A DNA stretch of 64,000 nt from JAIQFL01 sp035501495. GTDB taxonomy: Bacteria; Acidobacteriota; Terriglobia; Bryobacterales; Bryobacteraceae. The DNA lies in NCBI GenBank assembly GCA_035501495.1, contig DATJWB010000279.1:1-64000 (forward strand), read 5' to 3'. The position numbers were made by a program, and so were the translations under genes. This document shows, in pieces, positions 1 through 8,018 of this stretch. The notes beneath the pieces were generated by a model. That model had not been told where the DNA came from. It saw only the letters and a program-made list of their open reading frames with translations, and did no database searches. Each line of letters opens with the position of its first letter. The stretch's first letter is position 1.

Positions 1-2
1 CT

Positions 3-137
3 CTTACTGCATTTACGACCAGACCCATAACCGCGGCACAGTCTGTGTCGCCCGACCCGCAATTGATCTCTTCACTCCGCTTCACCCCTGGCAAAGTAAT
101 TCCGCGGTGGAACTATACGATCCGACCGAATCTGTGA
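3..137 (+). pseudogene. 3' remnant of an ISAzo13-like transposase
   Basis: The frame starting at base 3 stays open to a TGA at 135-137 and ends in a segment reading VIPRWNYTIRPNL. A Pro-x-Trp-Asn-Tyr-Thr-Ile-x-Pro ending is what I recall for ISAzo13-family (PF07592) transposase C-termini, and a second copy with better flanking similarity lies at 6517-6621. Upstream codons in this frame do not look like transposase, so only about the last 25 residues are convincing. The rest of the element is missing or lies outside the window. Family assignment rests on memory of the motif, not on a search. Confidence 0.4.
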
Positions 138-466
138 AATTATTTTTGCGTCGGCCCTTACTGGCAGCCGCCCTGAGGCAAATTCCGGCTGGGGAGTACT
201 TCACCATCCTGGCCGGCGGGAACGATCCTCTCGCACCCTGGCACGCCATCGGACGGCCAGGGACACGAGGAGATGAGGGCGGAGTTCGCGCGGCTCGCCG
301 GTGAGGACGCGCGGGTCGGCCAGGACCCGTTCGATCGACCCGATACCAACTACTTCGACAAGCCGGACGACGTCTTTGTGCTGAATAGCCTTCGCCACCC
401 AACGGCCGTCCATAAGAACCGCACCAGGTATTGTCCGTTCGATTCCGATCCGGACCGGTACCGGGC
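138..466. other. 329 bp without a supported gene
   Basis: Short open frames cross this stretch on both strands. One runs from base 2 to 304 on the plus strand; another is 273-521, which would run into the opposite-strand gene ending at 467. Neither has a start with a ribosome-binding site or a recognisable domain. It is probably degraded DNA behind the transposase remnant. Confidence 0.5.
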
Positions 467-1813
467 TCACATCGGTTTCTGGGACGTCGGCGGCGATACG
501 GTATGCCAGAGCGACTCGTAGCCGGCTGGGACCACGAAGTGATTCCCGTTGACCGGGAAGATCAGGGCGCCCCACGTCTCCGGGCCCTGGACGTGGGCCG
601 CACGGGCCGCTCTCGGGCGGTTGATCATCATGAGCTGGGCCTTTTCGAACTGGTCGACGGAATCGAGCTTGATGAATAGCGGGATGGCCTTGCCGTTCAC
701 CTCCAGCGCGTCGAACGAAAGCAGCACGACGAAATCGTCAGGCCCGCCGACGCGATGCCGCATACGCGCGATCCGGCCTCGAGCGATGGCATTTGCCGGT
801 ATGAGGGTGGTGGCCTTGGATTTCGGATCGTGAACGGCGTGCGTGACTCTGGCGGCTACCACGTCGCCCGCCGCGGCGGTGCCGGTGTCGATGCGCGCGG
901 TCAGGGCCAGTGTCAGTGACAGTCCCTCGGGCAGAGGCTTGAAGGAGGCTGCTGCCTGGGCGCCCGCCGCGCCTTCATCGGGAGTCTCTTCTTCGAAACG
1001 GATGGTGGATTCGGCATGGTATTCGCGGCAGGAGGAGAACGTGGTCAGGTTGGTGGTTTCTTTAGCGTCCGTCTGCACGATCTGCAACTCGCTCTCGCGA
1101 GGCAGCAGGAAATCGCTCTCGCCGATCCGCAATCGCTGAAACTCGAGCTTGGTGCCCGCCTCACACATTCCGGTGTCGGGCGTGAGTTCGTCAGTTCGCA
1201 GGTCCAGCCACGCGAGTTCCAGGGTCTGCCGGTCTACCTGGAAGGAGCCATCGTATGCGGTGAAGTGCCACTGGTCCTCCGCGCCGCGGATGCGATAGTT
1301 GCTCGCCTGCACAGGCACCGTGAAGCGGTATTCGAGAACCTGCCGCCCGCTGATGGCCTTTTCGCCCAGATATGCGAAGTGCACGCCGGGGTTGTTAAAG
1401 ATGTCCACCAGGTGGCCGCCAAAGGCGCCGGTTCCGGTGGGCCCTTCTCCCACCACTTCATCGACTCGGCGGGTATCGAACTTGCCGGCGCCCACCCAGG
1501 AGACGATCTCGCGTCCATCGGCCACAGCCACGTCCAAACGCAACCGGTCGGTGGCATAGAGTTGCAGTTTGGTTCGCCCGGTCTTGCGGTCAGCCGAAAC
1601 CTGGTCGCAGGAAGGCGGCGCCTTGTGATCGCCGGCCGGCTTGAAATAATGGCGTTCGACGGTTTGGACGCAGGTGTAATGGGGCAGCCGCGCGGTCATG
1701 CCGCGGAGCCTGGCGCGCACCTGCTCCAACACGTCGTCGGGATCGTGCGCGGGCTGACCCCAGAGGCTGAAGGCGGAGGCCAGGATGGCGATGGCTGCTC
1801 CCGGTTTAGGCAT
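467..1813 (-). CDS. Secreted hypothetical protein, acidobacterial type
   Basis: A 448-residue protein with an N-terminal hydrophobic segment (AIAILASAFSLWG) typical of a Sec signal peptide, so it is probably periplasmic or surface exposed. I do not recognise a named domain. The middle is beta-rich. The last about 130 residues (AGDVVAARVTHAV... onward) resemble barrel-like segments seen in VirB10/TrbI-type periplasmic proteins, but this is only an impression. The start is either ATG at 1813 or TTG at 1819; I chose the ATG. The TTG would lie 2 nt behind the stop of the upstream DUF1080 gene, so the two are almost certainly one transcription unit. Confidence 0.7.
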   Translation of the reverse strand: MPKPGAAIAILASAFSLWGQPAHDPDDVLEQVRARLRGMTARLPHYTCVQTVERHYFKPAGDHKAPPSCDQVSADRKTGRTKLQLYATDRLRLDVAVADGREIVSWVGAGKFDTRRVDEVVGEGPTGTGAFGGHLVDIFNNPGVHFAYLGEKAISGRQVLEYRFTVPVQASNYRIRGAEDQWHFTAYDGSFQVDRQTLELAWLDLRTDELTPDTGMCEAGTKLEFQRLRIGESDFLLPRESELQIVQTDAKETTNLTTFSSCREYHAESTIRFEEETPDEGAAGAQAAASFKPLPEGLSLTLALTARIDTGTAAAGDVVAARVTHAVHDPKSKATTLIPANAIARGRIARMRHRVGGPDDFVVLLSFDALEVNGKAIPLFIKLDSVDQFEKAQLMMINRPRAARAAHVQGPETWGALIFPVNGNHFVVPAGYESLWHTVSPPTSQKPM

Positions 1814-1821
1814 GGCCAAGG

Positions 1822-2664
1822 CTACTTCTCGGGCCGATCGTACTGTCCCAGGGGCCGAATCCAGATGTTGCGGAAGCGCACCGGGTGATCGTGGTCCTGC
1901 AGCAGGAGCGGCTCTCGGGGCTCGTGCGGCTGATAGTGAGCGACGTCGCGGTAAATCGTCGGGCCCATGCTGGTTTTGCGGTTGTGCACTAGGACGCCGT
2001 TGTAGAACACCGTGAAATACGCGGGTTCCTGGAGCGTGCTCCCTTCAAACTTCGGCGCCTCGAAAACGATGTCGTAGGTGTTCCACGCGCCCGGCCGGCG
2101 CGCGGGATTCACCAACGGCGGCCACTGGCCGTAGATCGCGCCTGCCTGGCCATCCGCATATGTGGGGTTCTGCCACGCGTCCAAAACCTGAATCTCGTAG
2201 CGGCTCATCAGGTAGACGCCGCTGTTGCCGCGGTCCTGGCTGGTGCCGCGGACAGTGGTAGGTTCCTGCCACTCCACGTGAAGCTGGCAATCGCCGAACT
2301 TGTCACGGGTGAACAGGTCTCCGGAGCCGGGCGCGGCTTCGAAATAGCCATCCATCACCTTCCACTTCGGCGCGACGGCCTTGCCGCTGTCCGGACCGCT
2401 ACCCTTCTGCGCCCATCGCGAAAGATCCCTGCCGTTGAAGAGGATGGTAGCGTCGGAGGGCGCGGCGCCGGGAGTCGCGCCGGGAGTGATGACTCGCGGA
2501 TGCGGACGGTCTGAATCGTGAACGTGCCACGGTTGGCCGGGCAGAATCGGCGTGTCTTTGAATCCCAGGTCGTGAGATTGCTGGGCGACGAGCACGCCGG
2601 CCAGGAACGCGGCTGCCGCTGTCGTGAAAGCTGCCGCGAGGGCGGGAAAACTGCGGCGGATCAT
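1822..2664 (-). CDS. DUF1080 (3-keto-disaccharide hydrolase-like) secreted protein
   Basis: The open frame extends to 2739, but the N-terminus that makes sense is ATG at 2664, giving MIRRSFPALAAAFTTAAAAF as a signal peptide. The body carries DUF1080 hallmarks: TILFNGRDLSRWAQK near residue 75, then a WKVMDGYFEAAPGSGDLFT strand, a GNSGVYLMSRYEIQVLD core, and a terminal FRNIWIRPL. DUF1080 is a concanavalin-like lectin/glucanase fold, in several members active on 3-keto-glycosides. The protein is likely exported and part of carbohydrate breakdown. It is followed after a few bases by the secreted gene ending at 467. Confidence 0.88.
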   Translation of the reverse strand: MIRRSFPALAAAFTTAAAAFLAGVLVAQQSHDLGFKDTPILPGQPWHVHDSDRPHPRVITPGATPGAAPSDATILFNGRDLSRWAQKGSGPDSGKAVAPKWKVMDGYFEAAPGSGDLFTRDKFGDCQLHVEWQEPTTVRGTSQDRGNSGVYLMSRYEIQVLDAWQNPTYADGQAGAIYGQWPPLVNPARRPGAWNTYDIVFEAPKFEGSTLQEPAYFTVFYNGVLVHNRKTSMGPTIYRDVAHYQPHEPREPLLLQDHDHPVRFRNIWIRPLGQYDRPEK

Positions 2665-2739
2665 ATTAAGACCAGGATAGAGGGGATTCGACGGAGAGTC
2701 TACCGGAGGAGGTGACGCGGCAGTTTCAAAACCCCTCAC

Positions 2740-3105
2740 GGGAAGCAGCGGAAAACGCTCGAGAAAGCGTCTCGATTAGTCGTGGGGGCCCTCTGGGCAC
2801 GGCAGGCAGGAGTGCCTCGGCAGGAGTGCCTGCGCCACTTTAACGTCTGGGCGCCCAGCCGCCGGTGATCGTGACGGTGACGCTGCGGCCGGGCAACAGG
2901 CTCAGCAGGTCGCCCGGATTTTGCACGAAGGGAGCTGCCGCGGTAGCCGCGACCGCCGGAGTCACTCCGACGAGATCGCGGCTTGCCCAGCAACTGCCCG
3001 GATTAGGCGGAGCATGCCCATGCCGGTCATCGTGATCGATCACGCGGAGCCGCCTTCGGCCAACTGACTGTTAGGGAGAGTGACAGTCCCTAGTACCAAC
3101 CAGAG
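2740..3105. other. Intergenic stretch with a repeat copy and a possible gene fragment
   Basis: Apart from the repeat copy at 2800-2840, the minus-strand frame 2840-3043 translates to a protein-like tail ending in SVTVTITGGWAPRR. It has no convincing start or ribosome-binding site and may be the 3' end of a lost secreted gene. I see nothing else here. Confidence 0.35.
2800..2840 (-). repeat. Dispersed REP-like element, partial copy 1
   Basis: Read on the minus strand this begins GTGGCGCAGGCACTCCTGCC, the same 5' half as the copies at 32399, 42236, 60241 and (inverted) 12840. Within this copy an AGGAGTGCCT unit occurs twice, and the 3' half of the full repeat (ending in GGCGCTTTTTGGTCGCC) is absent. 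Confidence 0.65.
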
Positions 3106-3465
3106 TCACTCATCCGCAAACCGCAGATCGGCACCATCGCCTCCGAGCAGCAGGTAAGGGACGCCCCACTGGGCGCGATTCGCGAGATCCCATTCGTCAG
3201 CCGAATCAGTCGGCTTCAGTCGCAAGCCCCACTCGCCGCCCACCACCAGAAAGCACGCGCCTTCGCCCGAGTCTTCCACGATGCACGCGGTGGCCGCGCA
3301 AGGCGCACCGCCTTCATGAATCCCTGTGAGCAGAGACCAGCCTGCGGCTCCGTCGTGTTCGCAGTGTACGTGGGTCACCACGCGCGCTGCCGACCTGCAC
3401 TGGAAGACCTGCCCTGCGAGCGCTTCGCAATTCGGATTCTCGGCGATTTCGAGGAGAATTGGCAT
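3106..3465 (-). CDS. Small cysteine-containing hypothetical protein
   Basis: A 119-residue protein starting at ATG 3465 (MPILLEIAENPNCEALAG). A longer reading to 3531 would overlap the NUDIX gene and is unlikely. It has six cysteines, several in short pairs (HCEH, PCAAT, ACIVED), no signal peptide and no membrane segment. The domain is unknown to me. It starts 1 nt after the stop of the NUDIX gene, so the two are translationally linked. Function is not inferred beyond a probable link to the NUDIX enzyme. Confidence 0.7.
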   Translation of the reverse strand: MPILLEIAENPNCEALAGQVFQCRSAARVVTHVHCEHDGAAGWSLLTGIHEGGAPCAATACIVEDSGEGACFLVVGGEWGLRLKPTDSADEWDLANRAQWGVPYLLLGGDGADLRFADE

Positions 3466-3466
3466 T

Positions 3467-4258
3467 TTACTCCTGGCGCTCTCCAGCGTAAATGAAATAT
3501 TCTTCCCAAACGGCACCCGCCACGCGCACATGATCGGGGCGCGCCTCCAGGCAATTCATAATGGGAAAGCCGGATTCGGGCCGCGAGAAGTGGGCGAGCA
3601 CGGCACCTACCGGGATCTCCCCCGAGACCACCGCCGACTTCCCTCGATCCGCACGGTCCGTCCAGCCCTGTTTTACCGTCAGTCCCTGTGACTCGAGGAA
3701 TTGCAAAACCCTAGTGGCAGCCTCGAGACCCGCCTGCTCCAGCGGCCGGGTCTTCGGGCCGAGTGCCAGCCACTCGGTAATCAGCCGATAGGTAAATCCC
3801 CAGAGCGGCACTGCGTTCAATTCGACGGATGGAAAGAGTAACTCGGTGGGACGGCCCGGAACCGGTCGCAAAGCGTGCCGCTGGGGATCGAGCAGCAGCA
3901 CCACCGGAACCCAACAGGCTTCCACCGCCTCGCGCGGATTCAACGTAGTTGCGAACTCGTCCTCGACGCGAAAAACAAACGGAGCCACCAACACATATCG
4001 CCCGACTTTTCGCCGGGCAAGTGTGTGGGGCAAGGCGCGCTCCATCTGCTCGCGCGCCAGGCGCACTCCGCACTCCTCTTCCATCTCACGAATCGCGGTG
4101 CACAGCGGGTCACGGTCCGGGGACTGACGCCACCCCCCCGGAAACGACCAGTGGCCGGACCACGAATCGCCTTCCCGCTCGGCGCGGCGGATCAGCAGAA
4201 TCGACCTCTCCGGCTTGTGGGCCTGCACGATTGCGACTGCCGCTTCCGGTTCCGGCAT
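3467..4258 (-). CDS. NUDIX hydrolase, CoA-pyrophosphatase-like
   Basis: A 263-residue cytosolic protein. The Nudix box is near residues 41-65: FPGGW followed by IREMEEECGV, matching RE-U-xEE-x-G-U. The spacing between GG and RE (14 residues) fits the CoA pyrophosphatase/NudL-type box. The early LLIRRAEREGDSWSGHWSFP segment also fits this group, which opens with 'KR...GxxxFPGG'. The Glu normally found early in the box is Gln or Arg here. NUDIX enzymes hydrolyse nucleoside diphosphate-X bonds; the exact substrate is not readable from sequence. The C-terminal about 70 residues (after QFLESQGLT) are an extra domain. Start ATG 4258. Confidence 0.82.
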   Translation of the reverse strand: MPEPEAAVAIVQAHKPERSILLIRRAEREGDSWSGHWSFPGGWRQSPDRDPLCTAIREMEEECGVRLAREQMERALPHTLARRKVGRYVLVAPFVFRVEDEFATTLNPREAVEACWVPVVLLLDPQRHALRPVPGRPTELLFPSVELNAVPLWGFTYRLITEWLALGPKTRPLEQAGLEAATRVLQFLESQGLTVKQGWTDRADRGKSAVVSGEIPVGAVLAHFSRPESGFPIMNCLEARPDHVRVAGAVWEEYFIYAGERQE

Positions 4259-4316
4259 GATTCTCCCTGGACCTGCGTATTCCGATATTCTAACGAAGCA
4301 CCGCGCCGCGCCGCCG

Positions 4317-5627
4317 CTAACTCGCGGCCTTCAACGCCAATCCGCGGGCCACCGATGTGAATTCGTTGCCCGAGCGCACACGCTCCGTTCCGAATCGCAC
4401 GTCGAAGATCCTGCGCACGACGGGCACGAACGACGAGCCGCCGGTCAGGAACACAGCGTCCACGTCGCGCGGATCGACACCGGATGTGTGGAGCAGGGAA
4501 TCGACGCACTGCTCGATCGCCGAAACCTCTTCGGCCACCCACGTTTCGAATTCCCGGCGAGTGACAGCGGCATGGATCTCCATGCGCCCGTCCACGAAGC
4601 GGAAATCGGCCTCGGGCCGATCCGAGAGCGCGCACTTCACACGCTGGATGGCGGCGTGCAGATGGTATCCGAGGTCGTCCTCGATCAGGTGAATTAACGC
4701 CTCGATCTTCTCCGGCTCGAACGCCGTCGCCTTGGTGCTGTGCAGCATATTGAGCACGTTCATGGTGCGCAGGAACGAGAGGTGGTGCCAGCGCTCCAGC
4801 TTGAAGTAGACCCAGTTCGGAACCGCCGGCAGCACCTTGTTCAGCGACCGCGCCGAGGATCCCGCTCCGAGTCTCGGAGAGACCAGGTTGCGCACGATCT
4901 TGGCGTCGAACGCATCTCCGGCCAGCCCAATCCCGCTGTTTCCGAGGAAGTCCTCGGGCGTTCGTCCACGATGCCGGACGCCGGGTCCCACTTTCAGCAG
5001 GGAAAAGTCGCTGGTGCCGCCGCCGAAATCGCCAATCAGGATCAACTCGTCGTGGTCGAGCGTGGACTCATAATGATAGGCGGCCGCCACGGGCTCCATT
5101 TCGAAATCCACCGATTCGTACCCCGCAATCTGAAAGGCCGCGCGGACGCGCGAGAGGGCGTATTCGTTGTCGTCTTCGGTTTCCGCGCCGACGTAGCGCA
5201 CGGGACGGCCCACCAGCGCGTGACGAATGGGCATCCCGAAGTGTTTCTCGGCCTCGACCCGCAGGTCGGCCAGAATGCGGGCGATCAGAGCCTCGATGGT
5301 ATGACGCTGTCCGAACACATCGGTGCTGATCAGGCTGCGGCTGGAGAGGTGCGACTTGAGCGATTGAATCAGCCGGCCCTTGGTCTCGGCTGCGAGGTAT
5401 TGCTCGATGCCCGCCGGCCCGGTCCACGATTTGACGGAGAGGCGGCCCCGCTCCTTGAGGTGCTCCAGGTAAAGCAGAGAGCGATAAGCCTCGGTGGTGC
5501 CGCCGCTGGACGCGAACGGCACGAGACGGACGTCTCCGCTCCCGTTGGCCAAGGCTACGGAGCTGTTTGTGGTTCCGAAATCGATCCCGATTGGGGTGGA
5601 GTGGCGGGTAGACAGCAACTCTGTCAA
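4317..5627 (-). CDS. Hsp70-family protein (YegD-like chaperone homologue)
   Basis: A 436-residue actin-like ATPase. Phosphate-1 motif GIDFGTTNSSVA is at residues 13-24, phosphate-2 GDFGGGTSDFS near 200, and the adenosine motif FLTGGSSFVP near 395. It lacks the long substrate-binding and lid region of DnaK, and its length matches E. coli YegD (about 450 aa), a DnaK-related protein of poorly known role. No ATG fits. The frame begins at TTG 5627, with another TTG three codons later. The hexamer TATAAT (minus strand) overlaps the first TTG. If it were a -10 element, transcription would start inside the gene, so the true start or promoter is uncertain. Confidence 0.85.
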   Translation of the reverse strand: MTELLSTRHSTPIGIDFGTTNSSVALANGSGDVRLVPFASSGGTTEAYRSLLYLEHLKERGRLSVKSWTGPAGIEQYLAAETKGRLIQSLKSHLSSRSLISTDVFGQRHTIEALIARILADLRVEAEKHFGMPIRHALVGRPVRYVGAETEDDNEYALSRVRAAFQIAGYESVDFEMEPVAAAYHYESTLDHDELILIGDFGGGTSDFSLLKVGPGVRHRGRTPEDFLGNSGIGLAGDAFDAKIVRNLVSPRLGAGSSARSLNKVLPAVPNWVYFKLERWHHLSFLRTMNVLNMLHSTKATAFEPEKIEALIHLIEDDLGYHLHAAIQRVKCALSDRPEADFRFVDGRMEIHAAVTRREFETWVAEEVSAIEQCVDSLLHTSGVDPRDVDAVFLTGGSSFVPVVRRIFDVRFGTERVRSGNEFTSVARGLALKAAS

Positions 5628-5701
5628 TTATACCGTTCGCAGACCGGACTACGCGGCCGGGTTGAATGTGTTACTACCGAAATCTTTCGTTCAACGTGGG
5701 A

Positions 5702-6579
5702 TCAACGGCGATGCCAAGCCTGGGTTTCGTCGCTCAGGAGTGAGCCATCGGGGTTGAAGGCGTGTACGAACTGAAGTAACGTCTTCCCATCAGGCATTAA
5801 AGCGTCGATCACGACAGCAGCAACTTTGCCATTCGCCGTGCTTACTCGTTCAATCGTTGTGGCGTCGAGACGCCGCACGGCTGTTTGGGTGCCGGGGCAT
5901 TGGGATTTGGGTGCTCCATTTGATCGAACCGAAGGAGGTGGGTTCTCCTGAGAACCCGACCGTCGATACGGTATTGAACATCGGCCCATGCCAAATCGCC
6001 ATCCTGTTCTGTGAAAGTCATCTCCATGCGTTTGAGGATCTTTGGGTTGTCTATCCTGGAACCGGCGATGTCGAGTTCCCAAGTCCCCATGAAAGGATCT
6101 TTTGTAGGTTGACGTTGGTAGAGCAGCAACTCGTCCAACGTGCAGCTGGAAGTTGTGCCGGTGCCTTTGCGGACCACCGTTAGCGTCGTGCTATCAGCGG
6201 AAACAACGAAGTCCCATACCGACGTGCCCTTCGGCCCTTTGGCTGTTTGCCTCAAGTGCCGGTCATCTACATGTTCAATCCTGACCCTCAGACCAACCGG
6301 GTCTAAGTGCTCATTACCATCAACATCCCAGATCCATATGAGCAGCGGACTATCCGTTGGGCTACCGTCAACCGTGCTGATTATTTCGCGGTATTGATTT
6401 TGGCCCGCCAACTCGAACGTAATGACTTGATGCTTGCGGTCTTCCGGCGCGCCCGGACTGAGCTTCCATTGCGTCAGGTCAGGCTTCCAGGTCCCGACGA
6501 AGGGGTCGGCGGCGAGACCGGAATCAAAGTGTCCGACGAGCAGCTTGACGAAATCCAGCTCCGACGCCACAAAGTTCAC
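5702..6579 (-). pseudogene. Broken secreted two-repeat protein with foreign 5' end and frameshift
   Basis: The main open frame (6579 to 5842, GTG start) contains two copies of one domain: one opens PFVGTWKPDLTQWKLSP, the other PFMGTWELDIAGSRIDNP. These are typical of acidobacterial secreted lipocalin-like proteins, which normally follow a signal peptide. Here the signal peptide is absent. The first about 24 residues are antisense to the transposase tail at 6517-6621. At the other end the frame closes at 5842 with an out-of-register tail. The adjacent frame continues a sensible protein (ERVSTANGKVAAVVIDALMP ... SLLSDETQAWHRR) to a stop at 5702, so a one-base frameshift lies near 5870-5900. Both defects argue for a pseudogene. 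Confidence 0.65.
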
Positions 6580-6621
6580 CCTGCGTGGAACTACACGATC
6601 TCGCCTCGCCGGCGCATGTAA
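6517..6621 (+). pseudogene. 3' remnant of an ISAzo13-family transposase
   Basis: The plus-strand frame ending at TAA 6619-6621 reads TGIKVSDEQLDEIQL, then RRHKVHPAWNYTISPRRRM. The order 'G-I-K-V-S/T-D-E ... RH ... P-x-W-N-Y-T-I-x-P' is how I remember ISAzo13 (PF07592) transposases ending. Upstream of about 6510 the same frame is antisense to the two-repeat protein and no longer transposase-like, so everything 5' of the last about 35 codons has been deleted. Confidence 0.55.
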
Positions 6622-7151
6622 TCCTCAGCCGACTGTCCATATTATTTTTTAACTTCCCCTTAGCTGGAGATCGCGCCCCATGGCTCCGGCGGGCGCGTCA
6701 CCTGAAGCACCGACCTTTGGTACATGATCGGCTCCGCCTGCCGACTTTCCACATCTCGGTCCGATACCCGGCGCGAAAGCATATGCCGGGTGGAGACCAA
6801 GACCGCTGCGGACGTTACCGACGATCAGGCTCGCCTGATGTTTGAGTCACTGCTGGCCGAACCTACCTTCCCATCGTTCACAACCGATCGCAAAATTCTT
6901 GCGCTTTGTTTCCAACCGTTTGCGGGAACAGATTTCAGACTGCCTCTAGCCGATCGGTTATCGTGGAGGCGAAAGAGGGCTTCGGTCCCATCGGTTTTCC
7001 ATCTGAATATCATTCTCCTCCATACCGTCCTGTCCGCTCTCCAGAGCGATCCCTTCCCCATTCCGGACTCCTCTTTCTTAATCTCCTGGCAGCAGCAGAT
7101 AATAGGGTCTTATGGAGCCGTTTGTCTGTGGGACACTGTTAGGTATCGATT
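6622..7151. other. 530 bp without a supported gene
   Basis: A frame open from 6724 to 7335 crosses this region, but its composition (Ser/Arg-rich, no domain) and its run into the MBL gene argue against it. The first about 40 bases after the transposase stop are AT-rich (ATTATTTTTTAAC) and may include the old insertion-sequence end. I find no hairpin or promoter I would defend. Confidence 0.5.
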
Positions 7152-8009
7152 ATGCCGGCGAGCTCGTACGGCTTTGAGGTCGGGTCTATCCGCTGCACGG
7201 TTCTCACAGAGGGCTACTTCTCCTATCCGGCGGCGTGGTTCTTTCCCAGTGCCGATCCTGACGAACTCTCCCGGGCGTTTGAGGGCCACCGCCTACCCCG
7301 CGAGCAGGTCCTCAGCCCTTATACGTGCCTGCTGATCGAAACCGGCAGCCATGTCGTATTGGTAGACGCCGGAGCCGGCTTGCATGGACCGGCAGGGGGC
7401 GCCATCGTGGCCCGTCTTTGGACAGCGGGCATCCGGCCGCGTGATATCGACACCGTCATCTTCACCCACGCTCATCCCGACCATATCGGCGGAGCCGTTA
7501 ATTCCTCGGGACGGCCGGTTTTTTCGAATGCGCGCCACGTCCTGGCCGAACTGGAATGGGACCTCTGGATGACTGGTTGCGCCGATCTCCGGCGCCTGAG
7601 GGTGCCCTGCGGTGTACGGGATTCGATGCGCGCCACGGCGCGGCAATGCCTGCACTCGCTGCGATTCCAAACCGAACCGATAGCCGGAGAGTCCGAGATT
7701 GCCCCTGGAGTCCGCGCCATTTCCGCGCCCGGACACACTCCCGGGCACCTGGCAGTCCTGATCTCGTCGGAAGGCCAGCATCTCCTGAATCTCGGCGACG
7801 CAGCGGTCCACCCGCTTCACCTGGAGGAGCCTGCCTGGGAAAACGGTCTCGACCTCGCCGCGGCCAAGGCGGTTGCGACCCGGCGGGCGTTGATGGAGCG
7901 GGCCGTCGCCGAGCGCATGCACGTCATGGCCTTCCATTTTCCGTTTCCCAGCGTAGGACGCGTGACGCCACGGCTGGAGGGCGGCTGGCGCTGGACTCCG
8001 GGGTGGTAA
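7152..8009 (+). CDS. MBL-fold metallo-hydrolase (lactonase-like)
   Basis: A 285-residue enzyme with the metallo-beta-lactamase metal site: THAHPDHIGG (HxHxDH) near residues 104-113, APGHTPGH near 196, GDAAVHP near 218 and a terminal HFPFP. This set gives a dinuclear zinc centre. Length and layout, with a long N-terminal strand region and a cap before the second His, resemble quorum-quenching N-acyl homoserine lactonases and related hydrolases, but the substrate cannot be read from sequence. No signal peptide, so cytosolic. The start ATG 7152 has only a weak AGG upstream. The GH27 gene follows after 9 nt. Confidence 0.85.
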   Translation: MPASSYGFEVGSIRCTVLTEGYFSYPAAWFFPSADPDELSRAFEGHRLPREQVLSPYTCLLIETGSHVVLVDAGAGLHGPAGGAIVARLWTAGIRPRDIDTVIFTHAHPDHIGGAVNSSGRPVFSNARHVLAELEWDLWMTGCADLRRLRVPCGVRDSMRATARQCLHSLRFQTEPIAGESEIAPGVRAISAPGHTPGHLAVLISSEGQHLLNLGDAAVHPLHLEEPAWENGLDLAAAKAVATRRALMERAVAERMHVMAFHFPFPSVGRVTPRLEGGWRWTPGW

Positions 8010-8018
8010 AAAGAAACC

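Noticed and set aside
5627..5632. TATAAT on the minus strand at the Hsp70-like gene start, taken as a -10 box
   Set aside because: It overlaps the first possible start codon and no -35 hexamer lies at the right distance.
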